From NCBI RefSeq assembly GCF_020144925.1, contig NZ_NSLC01000004.1, positions 310,001-374,000 of the forward strand: DNA of 64,000 nt. Reading direction: 5' to 3'. This document shows positions 24,411-33,720 of the stretch, in pieces. This DNA comes from Afifella sp. IM 167. Lineage in GTDB: Bacteria > Pseudomonadota > Alphaproteobacteria > Rhizobiales > Afifellaceae. How positions within the stretch are numbered: the stretch's first letter is position 1; every line of letters begins with the position of its first letter. The notes under the pieces are model-generated. The model saw only the letters and a program-made list of their open reading frames with translations. It was not told the DNA's origin and ran no database searches. Position numbers and translations under genes: made by a program.

Positions 24411-26339
24411 TCAGGCCCGCAGCGCCTCTTCCGGCACCTCGCGGCCGAGCGCCTGGAAGACGCGGGCGACGATGGCGTCCTTGTCGAGCCCGGCAAGGCG
24501 GTACATCAGCTCCGGCTTGTCGTGGTCGATGTAGCGGTCGGGGAAGGTGAGCGTGCGCACCTTCAGCCCCTCCTCCATCCTGCCGGCATTGGCGAGGAGG
24601 CCGAGGACGCGGCTGCCGAAGCCGCCTTCGGAACCCTCCTCCACCGTCACCAGGACTTCGTGGCTCCGCGCCAGCCGAAGCAGGAGGTCGGCGTCGATCG
24701 GCTTGGCGAATCTTGCATCGGCAACGGTCGTGGAAAGCCCCGCCCGCTCCAGCACATCGGCGGCGGCGAGCGAATCGGGAAGCCTTCCGCCGAGCGAGAC
24801 GATCGCGACCTTGCTGCCTTCCCGGACGATGCGGCCGCGGCCGATCTCGAAAATCTCGCCGCGCTCGGGCATTTCCACGCCCATGCCCTCGCCGCGCGGA
24901 TAGCGGAAGGCGATCGGGCCCTCCTCATAGGCGACGGCGGTGCGCACCATGCTGCGCAGCTCCGCCTCGTCGCCCGCGGCCATGACCACCATGTTCGGCA
25001 GGCAGGAGAGATAGGCGATGTCGAAGGCGCCGGCATGGGTCGGCCCGTCGGCCCCGACAAGGCCGGCGCGGTCGAGCGCCAGGCGCACGGGGAGCTGCTG
25101 CAGGTCGACATCGTGCACGACCTGGTCGTAGGCGCGCTGCATGAAGGTCGAGTAGATGGCCACGAAGGGCTTCATGCCTTCCGCGGCGAGGCCGGCGGCG
25201 AAGGTGACGGCATGCTGCTCGGCGATGCCGACATCGAAAGTGCGGTCGGGGAATTCGCTCTCGAAGAGGTCGAGACCGGTGCCGGCGGGCATTGCCGCCG
25301 TGATCGCCACGATCCGGTCGTCCTCGCGCGCCTCGTTGACGAGGCTGGTGGCGAAGACCTTGGTATAGGAAGGCGCGTTCGACTTGCCCTTGGCCTGCTG
25401 GCCGGTGACGACGTCGAACTTGGAGACGCCGTGATACTTGTCGGCGGAGGCCTCGGCCGGCGCGTATCCCTTGCCCTTGCGGGTGACGACGTGAAGGAGG
25501 ATCGGGCCGCCCTGGGCGTCCCGCACGTTCCGCAGCACCGGCAGCAGATGGCTCAGATTGTGGCCGTCCACCGGGCCGACATAGTAAAAGCCGAGCTCCT
25601 CGAAGAGGGTGCCGCCGGTCCAGAAACCGCGGGCATATTCCTCGGTGCGCCGCGCCTTCTCGTGGATCATGTCGGCGAGCGGCAGGCGCTTGGTCAGCTG
25701 CTTGGCCGCATCGCGCAGCGAAAGGTAGGTCTGGCCGGAGACGAGACGGGCGAGATAGTTGCTCATCGCCCCGCTCGGCGGGGCGATCGACATGTCGTTG
25801 TCGTTGAGGATGACGACGAGACGCGAGCCGAGATGGCCCGCATTGTTCATCGCCTCATAGGCCATGCCCGCCGACATCGCCCCATCGCCGATGATGCAGA
25901 CGACCTTGAAATCCTCTTCCTTCAGATCCCGCGCCACGGCCATGCCGAGGCCGGCGGAAATGGAGGTGGAAGAATGGCCGGCACCGAAGGGATCGTATTC
26001 GGATTCCTTGCGCTTGGTGAAGCCGGACAGGCCCTCACCCTGGCGTATGGTGCGGATACGGTCGCGCCGGCCGGTCAGGATCTTGTGCGGGTAGCACTGG
26101 TGGCCGACATCCCAGATGATCTTGTCGCGCGGCGTGTCGAAGACGCGGTGCAGCGCCACCGTCAGCTCCACCACGCCGAGGCCGGCGCCCAGATGGCCGC
26201 CCGTCACGGAGACGGCGTCGATCACCTCGGCACGCAGTTCGTCGGCGAGCTGGCGCATGTCGCGCTCGCTCAGGCGACGCAGATCCTCAGGTGACTTGAC
26301 CTGATCGAGCAGCGGCGTGGAAGGGGGATTGTGGGACAT
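24411..26339 (-). CDS. dxs: 1-deoxy-D-xylulose-5-phosphate synthase
   Basis: 642 residues. It condenses pyruvate and glyceraldehyde-3-phosphate, the first MEP-pathway step. Seen: [21 protein letters not shown], the thiamine-diphosphate motif [19 protein letters not shown], the pyrimidine domain [34 protein letters not shown], and the transketolase C-domain ending. ATG at 26339 ([13 protein letters not shown]) has AGGGTG upstream; a longer in-frame start at 26423 is non-conserved. It follows xseB by 156 bp, enough for its own promoter, and ends at the terminator at 24325-24355. IspH, the last enzyme of the same pathway, is at 55867-56823. Confidence 0.96.
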   Translation of the reverse strand: MSHNPPSTPLLDQVKSPEDLRRLSERDMRQLADELRAEVIDAVSVTGGHLGAGLGVVELTVALHRVFDTPRDKIIWDVGHQCYPHKILTGRRDRIRTIRQGEGLSGFTKRKESEYDPFGAGHSSTSISAGLGMAVARDLKEEDFKVVCIIGDGAMSAGMAYEAMNNAGHLGSRLVVILNDNDMSIAPPSGAMSNYLARLVSGQTYLSLRDAAKQLTKRLPLADMIHEKARRTEEYARGFWTGGTLFEELGFYYVGPVDGHNLSHLLPVLRNVRDAQGGPILLHVVTRKGKGYAPAEASADKYHGVSKFDVVTGQQAKGKSNAPSYTKVFATSLVNEAREDDRIVAITAAMPAGTGLDLFESEFPDRTFDVGIAEQHAVTFAAGLAAEGMKPFVAIYSTFMQRAYDQVVHDVDLQQLPVRLALDRAGLVGADGPTHAGAFDIAYLSCLPNMVVMAAGDEAELRSMVRTAVAYEEGPIAFRYPRGEGMGVEMPERGEIFEIGRGRIVREGSKVAIVSLGGRLPDSLAAADVLERAGLSTTVADARFAKPIDADLLLRLARSHEVLVTVEEGSEGGFGSRVLGLLANAGRMEEGLKVRTLTFPDRYIDHDKPELMYRLAGLDKDAIVARVFQALGREVPEEALRA

Positions 26340-26495
26340 GACACCCTGCGAAAAACGCGCAAGCGGATACGGCAACGGGCGGCGACCATAGCCATTCGCC
26401 GCGAGGCGCGCAAACCGTAACAATGCCGCCCCCGGCCTCCCGGCCGCGACGAAAAGCGGCGGTATCAGCAGGAATTAGGGGTTTTCCCGAGGTGC

Positions 26496-26744
26496 TCAGG
26501 AATCGAGCGGCTCCACCCCGGCGGCTTCGCCATCGGCGCCGGCCCGGATCTTCTCCACCCGCTCCTCGGCGCGCGACAGGAGCGCCTCGCAGCGCTTCTT
26601 CAGCTTCTCGCCACGCTCATAGAGCGCGACGGAGCGCTCGAGCGGCACCTCGCCGCGTTCGAGATCGGTGACGATCTTCTCCAGTTCGGCGAGGGCGGTC
26701 TCGAACGACATCTTGTCGATCGCTTCGCCCGTCTCTTCAGTCAT
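26496..26744 (-). CDS. xseB: exodeoxyribonuclease VII small subunit
   Basis: 82 residues, a typical XseB: SFETALAELEKIVTDLERGEVPLERSVALYERGEKLKKRCEALLSRAEERVEKI is one long amphipathic helix pair that binds XseA. The enzyme trims single-stranded DNA. ATG at 26744; a TTG two codons earlier is less likely. It sits 23 bp after the histone-deacetylase-like gene and upstream of dxs, an arrangement common in Rhizobiales. xseA is not in the window. Confidence 0.93.
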   Translation of the reverse strand: MTEETGEAIDKMSFETALAELEKIVTDLERGEVPLERSVALYERGEKLKKRCEALLSRAEERVEKIRAGADGEAAGVEPLDS

Positions 26745-26767
26745 CGGCAATCCTTCGCGAAGCTTTT

Positions 26768-27694
26768 TCAGGCGCTCATCAGCATGCGGATATGGGCGGC
26801 GGCGGAAACGGCGAGGCCGCGCAGATCGTAGCCGCCCTCCAGAAGCGAGACGAGCCTACCCTCGCAATGATGGTCGGCAAGGTCCATCAGCTTTCCCGTC
26901 GCCCAGGCAAAATCCTCGTGGCTGAGGTTGATCTCCGCAAGGGGGTCTCGCTGGTGGGCATCGAAACCGGCCGAAACGATGATGAGATCGGGGGCGAAAT
27001 CCTTCACCCGCGGCAGGATGCGCTCGCAGAAGGCCTCGCGGAACATCTCCGTGCCGTCGCCGGCGGAAAGCGGCGCGTTGCAGATGTTGCCGGCGCCCGT
27101 CTCCGTCAGCGCACCGGTGCCGGGATAAAGCGGCATCTGATGCGTGGAACAGTAGAGCACGCTCGGATCGGTCCAGAAGATGTCCTGCGTGCCGTTGCCG
27201 TGGTGCACGTCCCAGTCGACGATGGCGACGCGCTCCATGCCGTGCTCGCGCTGGGCGTAGCGGGCGGCGATGGCGGCGTTGTTGAAGATGCAAAAGCCCA
27301 TCGCCTGGTCGCGCTCGGCATGGTGGCCGGGCGGGCGCAGCGCCACGAAGGCATTGGAAAATTCCCGCCGATTGACGGTGTCGACGGCACGGCAGACCGC
27401 GCCGAGGCCGCGCATGGCCGCATTCCAGGAGCCGGGCGAGACGACCGTATCGGCGTCGATGCGCGCCAGCCCGACCTCCGGAATGGCAGAGCGCACCTTG
27501 TCCACATATGCCTCTGGATGGGCGAGAAGGCCGATCTCGGGTTCGGCCATCGGCGCCTCCTCGCGGGCGAGGCCGGCAAAAGCCTCGTGGTCGAGCGCGG
27601 CATGCAGCGCCTTGAGGCGATCGGGCCGCTCGGGATGGCCGGGCGCCGTCAGATGCTCCAGGAAATCGGAGTGGTGAAGAAGAAGGGTGGTCAC
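26768..27694 (-). CDS. histone deacetylase-family zinc amidohydrolase
   Basis: 308 residues from GTG 27694 (an ATG at 27721 is the alternative). The arginase/HDAC fold motifs are intact: HPERPDRL near the start, RPPGHHAERDQAMGFCIFNN with the catalytic His pair, DWDVHHGNGTQ and SAGFDAHQRDPLAEI with the zinc Asp/His, and EGGYDL for the transition-state Tyr. Bacterial relatives act on acetylated polyamines or small amides; the substrate here is not predictable. It heads the run HDAC-xseB-dxs, with a 270-bp upstream region. Confidence 0.88.
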   Translation of the reverse strand: MTTLLLHHSDFLEHLTAPGHPERPDRLKALHAALDHEAFAGLAREEAPMAEPEIGLLAHPEAYVDKVRSAIPEVGLARIDADTVVSPGSWNAAMRGLGAVCRAVDTVNRREFSNAFVALRPPGHHAERDQAMGFCIFNNAAIAARYAQREHGMERVAIVDWDVHHGNGTQDIFWTDPSVLYCSTHQMPLYPGTGALTETGAGNICNAPLSAGDGTEMFREAFCERILPRVKDFAPDLIIVSAGFDAHQRDPLAEINLSHEDFAWATGKLMDLADHHCEGRLVSLLEGGYDLRGLAVSAAAHIRMLMSA

Positions 27695-27880
27695 TCCGCC
27701 GCGTCCCGCGGCCGGCGACATGTCCCCGATATGCCGTGCCGCCGCCCCGTGCGTACATCGGCCCGTCCATAGGACGGCTTTGCACAGACTTTCGCCATTT
27801 CGGCTGCCGTTTCGCTCCCCAAATATTGATTCAACGCCTAGCAGCGTCTGCCGACAAAGTCATCGGCCTGAAACACTTCC

Positions 27881-27896
27881 GTCAAACTAGACTGAC
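27881..27896. promoter_or_regulatory. imperfect 16-bp palindrome upstream of the HDAC-xseB-dxs run
   Basis: GTCAAACTAGACTGAC is symmetric at 12 of 16 positions (GTCA..CTAG..TGAC). It lies in a 270-bp gap that is noticeably more A+T-rich than its surroundings, upstream of the minus-strand amidohydrolase gene. On the minus strand a TTGACG hexamer overlaps it. This could be an operator or promoter part; evidence is symmetry and location only. Confidence 0.3.
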
Positions 27897-27964
27897 GCCG
27901 CCCGCCGTCCAGCCGAAAGATGGTGCCGCAGCGGCTGCGGCTGCTGCGCTCGCGCCCCGGCGGC

Positions 27965-28954
27965 TCAGGCGCGGGGCGCGGCGGCGCGGGCGAGCCTGTC
28001 GTTGATCGCCGCGCCGAGGCCCTGCCGCGGCACCGGGGCGACGGCGATCACCGCGGCGCCGGAGCGATCGAGCTCGTGCAGGAAGGCAAAGAGGCTGGCC
28101 GCCGCCTCAACGAGGCTTCCGGCCGGGCTGAGGTTACGTGTCGCAACCGCCTCGCCGGCGTTTTCCGGAAGGGCCGGTCCGAAGGCAAGGAGCGCCTCGC
28201 CGGGCTCCACGCGCGCCGCATCGAGCCGCAGCGCGGCCCGTGGCGCGTAGTGGCTCGACATCATGCCGGGCGCCTCGATTTTCCGGGCCTCGCCCGAAAC
28301 CGTCTCGGGGGCCAGGAGCCGCTCGCCGAGCACCGCCTCGATCTGAGCGGCATTAAGGCCGCCGGGGCGCAGCAGGCGGGGCGCCTGGCCGGCGAGAGAG
28401 ACGATCGTCGATTCCAGCCCGACGCGGCATGGACCGGCATCGATGATGGCGTCGATGCTTTCGCCGAGGCCCTCCGCGACATGGGCGGCGCTCGTCGGGC
28501 TGAGGCGGCCGGAAGGGTTGGCGCTCGGCGCCGCGAGCGGCCGGCCGAACCGGGCGATCAATTCGGCCGAAGGGCCCGATGGCCGCCTGATGGCGATGGT
28601 GCCGAGGCCCGCCGTGACCAGCGGATGCACCGGCGCGCCCTCCGCCAGCGGCAGGACAAGCGTGAGCGGGCCCGGCCAGAAGGCCTGCGCGAGCCTTTCG
28701 GCGCGCGCATCGAAGCGCGCGCAGCTTCGCGCCATGGCAAGGTCGGCGACATGGGCGATCAGCGGGTTGAAGCGCGGCCGGCCCTTGGCGGCGAAGATCC
28801 TCGCCACCGCCTCGCCGTTCGTCGCGTCGGCGGCAAGGCCGTACACGGTCTCGGTCGGAATCGCGACGAGGCCGCCATGGGAGAGGATATCGGCCGCTTG
28901 CTTCAGCAGCTTTTCGTTGTCACCCTCCCGCCAGCGTAGAATCCTTGCGCTCAT
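27965..28954 (-). CDS. tsaC: L-threonylcarbamoyladenylate synthase (TsaC/Sua5 long form)
   Basis: 329 residues. The YrdC domain (about 1-205) shows GGLVAIPTETVYGLAADA, KGRPRFNPLIAHV and APSANPSGRLSPT. The linker PGMMSSHYAPRA and C-terminal Sua5 domain make this the long (Sua5/YwlC) type. It makes threonylcarbamoyl-AMP from threonine, bicarbonate and ATP for the t6A37 tRNA modification. ATG at 28954. It is monocistronic or the first of the leftward run; the acyl-CoA dehydrogenase diverges 203 bp away. Confidence 0.95.
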   Translation of the reverse strand: MSARILRWREGDNEKLLKQAADILSHGGLVAIPTETVYGLAADATNGEAVARIFAAKGRPRFNPLIAHVADLAMARSCARFDARAERLAQAFWPGPLTLVLPLAEGAPVHPLVTAGLGTIAIRRPSGPSAELIARFGRPLAAPSANPSGRLSPTSAAHVAEGLGESIDAIIDAGPCRVGLESTIVSLAGQAPRLLRPGGLNAAQIEAVLGERLLAPETVSGEARKIEAPGMMSSHYAPRAALRLDAARVEPGEALLAFGPALPENAGEAVATRNLSPAGSLVEAAASLFAFLHELDRSGAAVIAVAPVPRQGLGAAINDRLARAAAPRA

Positions 28955-29157
28955 GCCGCTTCGTCATCCTTGCAGCTTACGTAAACGGCACATACAACCG
29001 GAGGCATAGATCGCCTTGGCTCTGCGGCGCTGGCCGGCCTGTCCGCATCGCCCCATATTCGGGGCGCGTCAAGGGCCGGAGAGGCTGCCGGGGTGCCGGG
29101 AGCCGGCGAGGATCGGACAAGGGCAGCGCCACGAAACGCGCCTGGGAGGGAGACCAT

Positions 29158-30984
29158 ATGTATCGTGCGCCCGTCGCGGAAATCGCCTTCACGCTGAAAG
29201 AGATCACAGGCCTCTCCAAGGCCATCGAGGCCGGACATCTCGGCGAGCTCACCGACGACCTGGTCGATGCCATCCTCGAGGAGGCGGGACGCTTCGCATC
29301 GGAAGAGATCGCCCCGCTCAACGCGACCGGCGACCGTGAGCCCGCGCGCTTCAAGGACGGGGCCGTGACGATGCCCCCCGGATGGGCCGAGGCCTACCGC
29401 AAATGGTGCGAGGGCGGCTGGGCCGCGCTTTCGGCGCCGGAGGAGTTCGGCGGCCAGGGCCTGCCCCTGATGCTGCAGGTCGCCGCCTTCGACATCTGGA
29501 ACGGCGCCTCGCTCGCCTTCGCGCTCGGCCCGACGCTGACCGTCGGCGCGGTGGAAGCCCTGCATCTGCATGCCAGCGACGAACTGAAGGCGCGCTATCT
29601 TGCAAAGCTCGTCTCCGGCGAGTGGACGGGCACGATGAACCTCACCGAGCCGCAGGCCGGCACCGATCTCGGCGCGCTGCGCTGCCGGGCCGAGCGCCGC
29701 GACGACGGCACCTACCGCCTCTTCGGGCAGAAGATCTTCATCACCTATGGCGAGCACGACATGACGGACAACATCGTCCACACCGTGCTCGCGCGCCTGC
29801 CCGACGCGCCGGACGGCACCAAGGGCATCTCCCTCTTCCTGGTGCCGAAATACCTCGTCAACGAAGACGGCTCGCTCGGGGCGCGCAACGACGTGGTCGC
29901 CGCCTCCATCGAGCACAAGCTCGGCATCCACGCCTCCCCGACCTGCGTCATGCTCTATGGCGAAGGGCGGGCTGGCGCCGGGGGCGTCACGGAAAAGGGC
30001 GCCGTCGGCTATCTGATCGGCGAGGAGAACCGGGGCCTCGCGGCCATGTTCACGATGATGAACAATGCCCGCCTGATGGTCGGCATCGAGGGCGTCGGCA
30101 TCGCCGAGCGGGCGACGCAGCAGGCCAGCGCCTATGCGGCCGAGCGCCGGCAAGGCCGCGCCGTCGGCAGCGGCGACAGCGAGATGAGCCCGATCATCGT
30201 CCATCCCGACATCCGCCGTACGCTGCTCGCCATGCGCGGGCTGACGAGCGCCAGCCGGGCGATCTGCTACGCCTGCGCGCATGCGATCGACATGGCGAAG
30301 GCCGGCGCGCCGGCGCCGGAGGGCGCGGGCGGAGAGAAGTTCTGGGGCGAGCGGGCGGCGCTGCTGACGCCGATCGCCAAGGCCTTCTCCACCGATGCGG
30401 GCGTGGAGGTCGCCTCGCAGGGCATCCAGGTGCATGGCGGCATGGGCTTCATCGAGGAGACCGGCGCGGCGCAGCACCTCAGGGATGCACGCATCACGCC
30501 GATCTACGAGGGCACCAACGGCGTGCAGGCCATCGACCTCGTCACCCGCAAGCTGCCGCTCTCGCAGGGCGAGGCGATCCGCCTCTATCTTGCCGAGCTC
30601 GGCGAGATCGCCGAGGCGGTCCGCGCCTCCAACCGGCCCGAGCTCGGCCATATGGGCGAGGCCGTCGCCGCCTCCCTCAAGGATTGCGCGCAAGCCAGCG
30701 AGCACCTGCTTTCGGAGCTTCTCGCCGGCCATGTCGAGGCGGCGCTCGCCGGGGCGACGCCGTTCCTGAGGCTCTTCGGCCTTGCCGCCGGCGGCGCCTA
30801 TCTCGCCAGGGGCGCCCTCGCCACCGACATGGAGGGCGGCGACGCGGCGAAGCTGCGCATCCAGGTGGCGCGCGCCTTCTGCGAGCGCCTCGCCCGCCAG
30901 ACACGGGGACTGAAAGAGGAGGTCGTGGAAGGCGCCGACGCTGTGCTCACGACCTCCGGCGAACTTCTGGCGGCCGCATCATGA
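29158..30984 (+). CDS. acyl-CoA dehydrogenase, large (about 600-residue) FadE/DmdC-like type
   Basis: 608 residues, the size of the long acyl-CoA dehydrogenases with an extra C-terminal domain. Flavin-domain motifs MNLTEPQAGTDLGALRCRA and IFITYGEHDM are clear, and the catalytic glutamate is present in ITPIYEGTNGVQAIDL (about residue 455). Members oxidise acyl-CoAs such as long-chain or 3-methylmercaptopropionyl-CoA. ATG at 29158 has GGGAGGGAGA upstream; the frame extends 71 codons further up without conservation. Its stop overlaps the hydratase start (ATGA), forming a beta-oxidation operon with the two following genes. Confidence 0.92.
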   Translation: MYRAPVAEIAFTLKEITGLSKAIEAGHLGELTDDLVDAILEEAGRFASEEIAPLNATGDREPARFKDGAVTMPPGWAEAYRKWCEGGWAALSAPEEFGGQGLPLMLQVAAFDIWNGASLAFALGPTLTVGAVEALHLHASDELKARYLAKLVSGEWTGTMNLTEPQAGTDLGALRCRAERRDDGTYRLFGQKIFITYGEHDMTDNIVHTVLARLPDAPDGTKGISLFLVPKYLVNEDGSLGARNDVVAASIEHKLGIHASPTCVMLYGEGRAGAGGVTEKGAVGYLIGEENRGLAAMFTMMNNARLMVGIEGVGIAERATQQASAYAAERRQGRAVGSGDSEMSPIIVHPDIRRTLLAMRGLTSASRAICYACAHAIDMAKAGAPAPEGAGGEKFWGERAALLTPIAKAFSTDAGVEVASQGIQVHGGMGFIEETGAAQHLRDARITPIYEGTNGVQAIDLVTRKLPLSQGEAIRLYLAELGEIAEAVRASNRPELGHMGEAVAASLKDCAQASEHLLSELLAGHVEAALAGATPFLRLFGLAAGGAYLARGALATDMEGGDAAKLRIQVARAFCERLARQTRGLKEEVVEGADAVLTTSGELLAAAS

Positions 30985-31745
30985 GCGACCTTCTGATCGA
31001 GGACCGCCCCGCCGACAGCGGCTCCATCCGCCTCATCCGGCTCAACCGGCCGCACAAGAAGAACGCCCTGACCACCGCCATGTACCACGACATGGTGGAG
31101 GCGCTGCGCGAGGCCGGAGAGGACGCCGACATCGCCGCCTGCGTCTTCCTCGGCCATCCGGGCGTCTTTTGCGCCGGCAACGACATCGCCGACCTCAAGA
31201 ATGCCGGCACCGACCGAGAGGGCAGCTTCGGCCTCGCCGCCGATATCCTCAACTTCCTCAAGGAGCTGGCGCTCAGCGAGAAGCCGCTGATTGCCGGCGT
31301 CGACGGGCTCGCCGTCGGCATCGGCACGACGCTTCTCATGCATTGCGACTATGTCGTCGCCGCCGAGACGAGCACCTTCAGGACGCCGTTCGTCGATCTG
31401 GCGCTGGTGCCGGAAGCCGCCTCCAGCCTGCTGGCACCGCGGGTGATGGGCCACCAGCGCGCCTTCGAGCTGCTCGTCATGGGCTCGGCCTTCGACGCGC
31501 GGAAGGCGGAGATGGCGGGCCTCGTCAACACCATCGTGCCGGAAGGGGCGGCGGAGGAAGCCGCGCTGAAGGCGGCGGGCATCCTGGCGGCCAAGCCGCG
31601 CGAGGCGATGCTGGTGTCGCGCCGGCTCCTGCGCGGCGACCGCGAGGCGGTGCTGGCGCGCATCGACGCGGAGGCCGAGCTCTTCGGCGAGAGACTGGCG
31701 AGCCGAGAGGCGCAGGCCCTCTTCGCGGCCTTTCTCGGTTCCTGA
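30981..31745 (+). CDS. enoyl-CoA hydratase/isomerase (crotonase) family protein
   Basis: 254 residues. The crotonase core is seen as NRPHKKNALTTAMYHDM, GVFCAGNDIADL (oxyanion hole), KPLIAGVDGLAVGIGTTLLMHCDYVVAAE and FVDLALVPEAASSLL. The position of the second catalytic acid (VPE) favours hydratase or isomerase activity of the broad-specificity type. Coupled to the acyl-CoA dehydrogenase by ATGA overlap; the SDR follows after 32 bp. Together they would carry out dehydrogenation and hydration of acyl-CoAs. Confidence 0.88.
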   Translation: MSDLLIEDRPADSGSIRLIRLNRPHKKNALTTAMYHDMVEALREAGEDADIAACVFLGHPGVFCAGNDIADLKNAGTDREGSFGLAADILNFLKELALSEKPLIAGVDGLAVGIGTTLLMHCDYVVAAETSTFRTPFVDLALVPEAASSLLAPRVMGHQRAFELLVMGSAFDARKAEMAGLVNTIVPEGAAEEAALKAAGILAAKPREAMLVSRRLLRGDREAVLARIDAEAELFGERLASREAQALFAAFLGS

Positions 31746-31777
31746 CCCAACCCCATCCGACCAAGCGGAGACATTCC

Positions 31778-32641
31778 ATGAGCCTTGCCGGCAAGACCCT
31801 CTTCGTGACCGGCGCCTCGCGCGGCATCGGCCTCGCCATCGCGCTGAAGGCGGCCGCCGACGGCGCCAATGTTGCTGTCGCCGCCAAGACCGCCAAGCCG
31901 CATCCGAAGCTGGAAGGCACCATCTTCACCGCCGCCGAGGAAATCGAGAAGGCCGGCGGCAAGGCGCTGGCGCTCGAAGTCGACATCCGTGAGGAAGAGG
32001 CGGTGAAGGCGGCGATCGCCAAGACGGCCGAGACCTTCGGCGGCATCGACATCGTCGTCAACAACGCCTCGGCGATCCAGCTGACGAAGACGCCCGACAC
32101 GCCGATGCGCCGCTACGACCTGATGCATCAGGTCAATGCCCGCGGCACCTTCATGGTGACGAAGACCGCCCTGCCCTTCCTGGAGAAGGCGAAAAATCCG
32201 CATGTGCTGATGCTTTCGCCGCCGCTCGATCTTTCAGAGCGCTGGTTCGCCCCGCATGTCGCCTATTCGATGGCGAAATACGGCATGAGCCTGTGCGTTC
32301 TCGGCTTTGCCGGCGAGTTCCGCTCCAAGGGGATCGCCGTCAACGCGCTGTGGCCGCGCACGACGATCGCGACGGCCGCGATCAAGCATGTCGTCGGAGG
32401 AGAGGCGATGATGCGCGCCTCGCGCAAGCCCGAGATTCTCGCCGACGCGGCCTACCGGATCTTTCAAAAGCCGGCGGACGAATTCACCGGCAACTTCCTC
32501 ATCGACGACACATTCCTCGCCGGCGAGGGCGTGACCGATTTCGATCCGTACCGCGTCGATCCGACCGTCGCGCTGCAGCCGGATTTCTTCGTGCCGGCCG
32601 ATTCGGTGCCGCCCGCCTCGCTGAAACCCGCCGGAAGCTAG
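31778..32641 (+). CDS. SDR family oxidoreductase (HSDL2-like)
   Basis: 287 residues. Cofactor motif TGASRGIG (about 10-17), NNASA, and the end VNALWPRTTIATAAI are visible. The active-site Tyr-Lys appears as YSMAKYGMS (YxxxK). The long KTAKPHPKLEGTIFTAAEEIEKAGGKAL loop is a hallmark of the HSDL2-like branch, linked to lipid metabolism in animals. ATG at 31778 after GCGGAG. Third gene of the acyl-CoA operon. Its TAG stop shares CTAG (32638-32641) with the stop of the convergent MBL gene. Confidence 0.88.
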   Translation: MSLAGKTLFVTGASRGIGLAIALKAAADGANVAVAAKTAKPHPKLEGTIFTAAEEIEKAGGKALALEVDIREEEAVKAAIAKTAETFGGIDIVVNNASAIQLTKTPDTPMRRYDLMHQVNARGTFMVTKTALPFLEKAKNPHVLMLSPPLDLSERWFAPHVAYSMAKYGMSLCVLGFAGEFRSKGIAVNALWPRTTIATAAIKHVVGGEAMMRASRKPEILADAAYRIFQKPADEFTGNFLIDDTFLAGEGVTDFDPYRVDPTVALQPDFFVPADSVPPASLKPAGS

Positions 32642-33720
32642 CCGACAGCGAATTCGCCCGAGATATCGACCCGGGCGGGCGTGAAGGCCTCTTTCCAGGC
32701 CGCGAGATGATCCGGGTTGCCGAAAGCCGGCACGACGCGGCTGGCGCCGACGGCGGCGGCAAGGCGCGCATTTTGCGCCAGCGTCGGATGGACGTTGTAG
32801 CGCCGGAAGACCGCCTCTCCCGCTTCCACCATGCGATAGCCGCGCGTCTGTGCGTGAAGGTGGCCGGTGAAGACGGTCGAAAGCCCCGGGATGGCGCGAT
32901 CCAGGATCTCGGCCGTCACGCCGGAATCGCCATCGGCGTCTGCCGAGAGATAGACCTCGGCATCGGCATCCGGATCGGCCGCATCGGCGGCCGTGCGCGC
33001 GAGCTTTTCCGCCCGTTCCGCCACGCCCGGCGCGGCATAGGCGCTGTCGGGGCCCGCCACCCGCGTGAGATATCTGCGAACCTCGCCATCGACGGCGATC
33101 CGGCGTCCGGCCTCGTCCATGATCAGCGCCAGCTCGATGCCGCGCCCATCGGCCGGGATCGGGATCAGCACACGGCCAGCCTCCGCCAATTGCAGGATGT
33201 CGCCAAGCTGCGCGGCACGCGGCTCCTGCGCCGCTCCGTAGGAGGCGTCGAGGACGATGGTGGCGGCGGGCGGCGGCGGATCGAAGGCGAAGACGTTCGA
33301 TTCGTCGCTGTGGTCGCCCATGTAGAGGAAGCCGCCGCCGGCATCGATGCGCGTCCAGACGCCGCCGATGGCGTGGCCGCCGCGCCCCGTCTCGGCGGCG
33401 AGGCCTGCGATCTCCGTCCGCCCGCGCACGGGAAGCTCGAAGGCGTTGCCGCGCGGGCCGAGCCGGGCGAGCACAGCGGCCGTGGCGTAGAGGGGCGGAT
33501 CGCCGAGCATCGGAAGAAGGTCGAGCGCCCCGATGTGGTCGTGATGGCCGTGGCTAAGGACGACAGCGTCGACGCGGCCGATGCCGGAAAGGTCGGCGCG
33601 CCTTCCGGTCGCCTTCTCCTCGCCGAGATCGAACAGGATGCGCCGGCCCTCGGCCTCCACCAGAAAGGTGGCGGGCTGTTTGGGGCCGAGCCCGGAGATG
33701 GCCTTGAAGCGCAGCGTCAC
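32638..33720 (-). CDS. MBL-fold metallo-hydrolase encoded with an ABC importer
   Basis: 360 residues. The metallo-beta-lactamase metal motif is SHGHHDHIGAL (about 58-68), with later ligand candidates in YMGDHSDESN and FTGHLHAQTRGY. The opening RFKAISGLGPKQPATFLVEAEGRRILFDLGE is typical of MBL hydrolases acting on phosphate esters or RNA. It starts with GTG overlapping the ABC ATPase stop by 4 bp (GTGA), so it is translated with the importer and may process the imported compound; a phosphodiester or lactone substrate is a guess. Stop shares CTAG with the SDR stop. Confidence 0.82.
   Translation of the reverse strand: MTLRFKAISGLGPKQPATFLVEAEGRRILFDLGEEKATGRRADLSGIGRVDAVVLSHGHHDHIGALDLLPMLGDPPLYATAAVLARLGPRGNAFELPVRGRTEIAGLAAETGRGGHAIGGVWTRIDAGGGFLYMGDHSDESNVFAFDPPPPAATIVLDASYGAAQEPRAAQLGDILQLAEAGRVLIPIPADGRGIELALIMDEAGRRIAVDGEVRRYLTRVAGPDSAYAAPGVAERAEKLARTAADAADPDADAEVYLSADADGDSGVTAEILDRAIPGLSTVFTGHLHAQTRGYRMVEAGEAVFRRYNVHPTLAQNARLAAAVGASRVVPAFGNPDHLAAWKEAFTPARVDISGEFAVG

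Noticed and set aside
28945-29157. N-terminal extension of the large acyl-CoA dehydrogenase
   Set aside because: No conserved residues, no ribosome site; a strong GGGAGGGAGA precedes the ATG at 29158.
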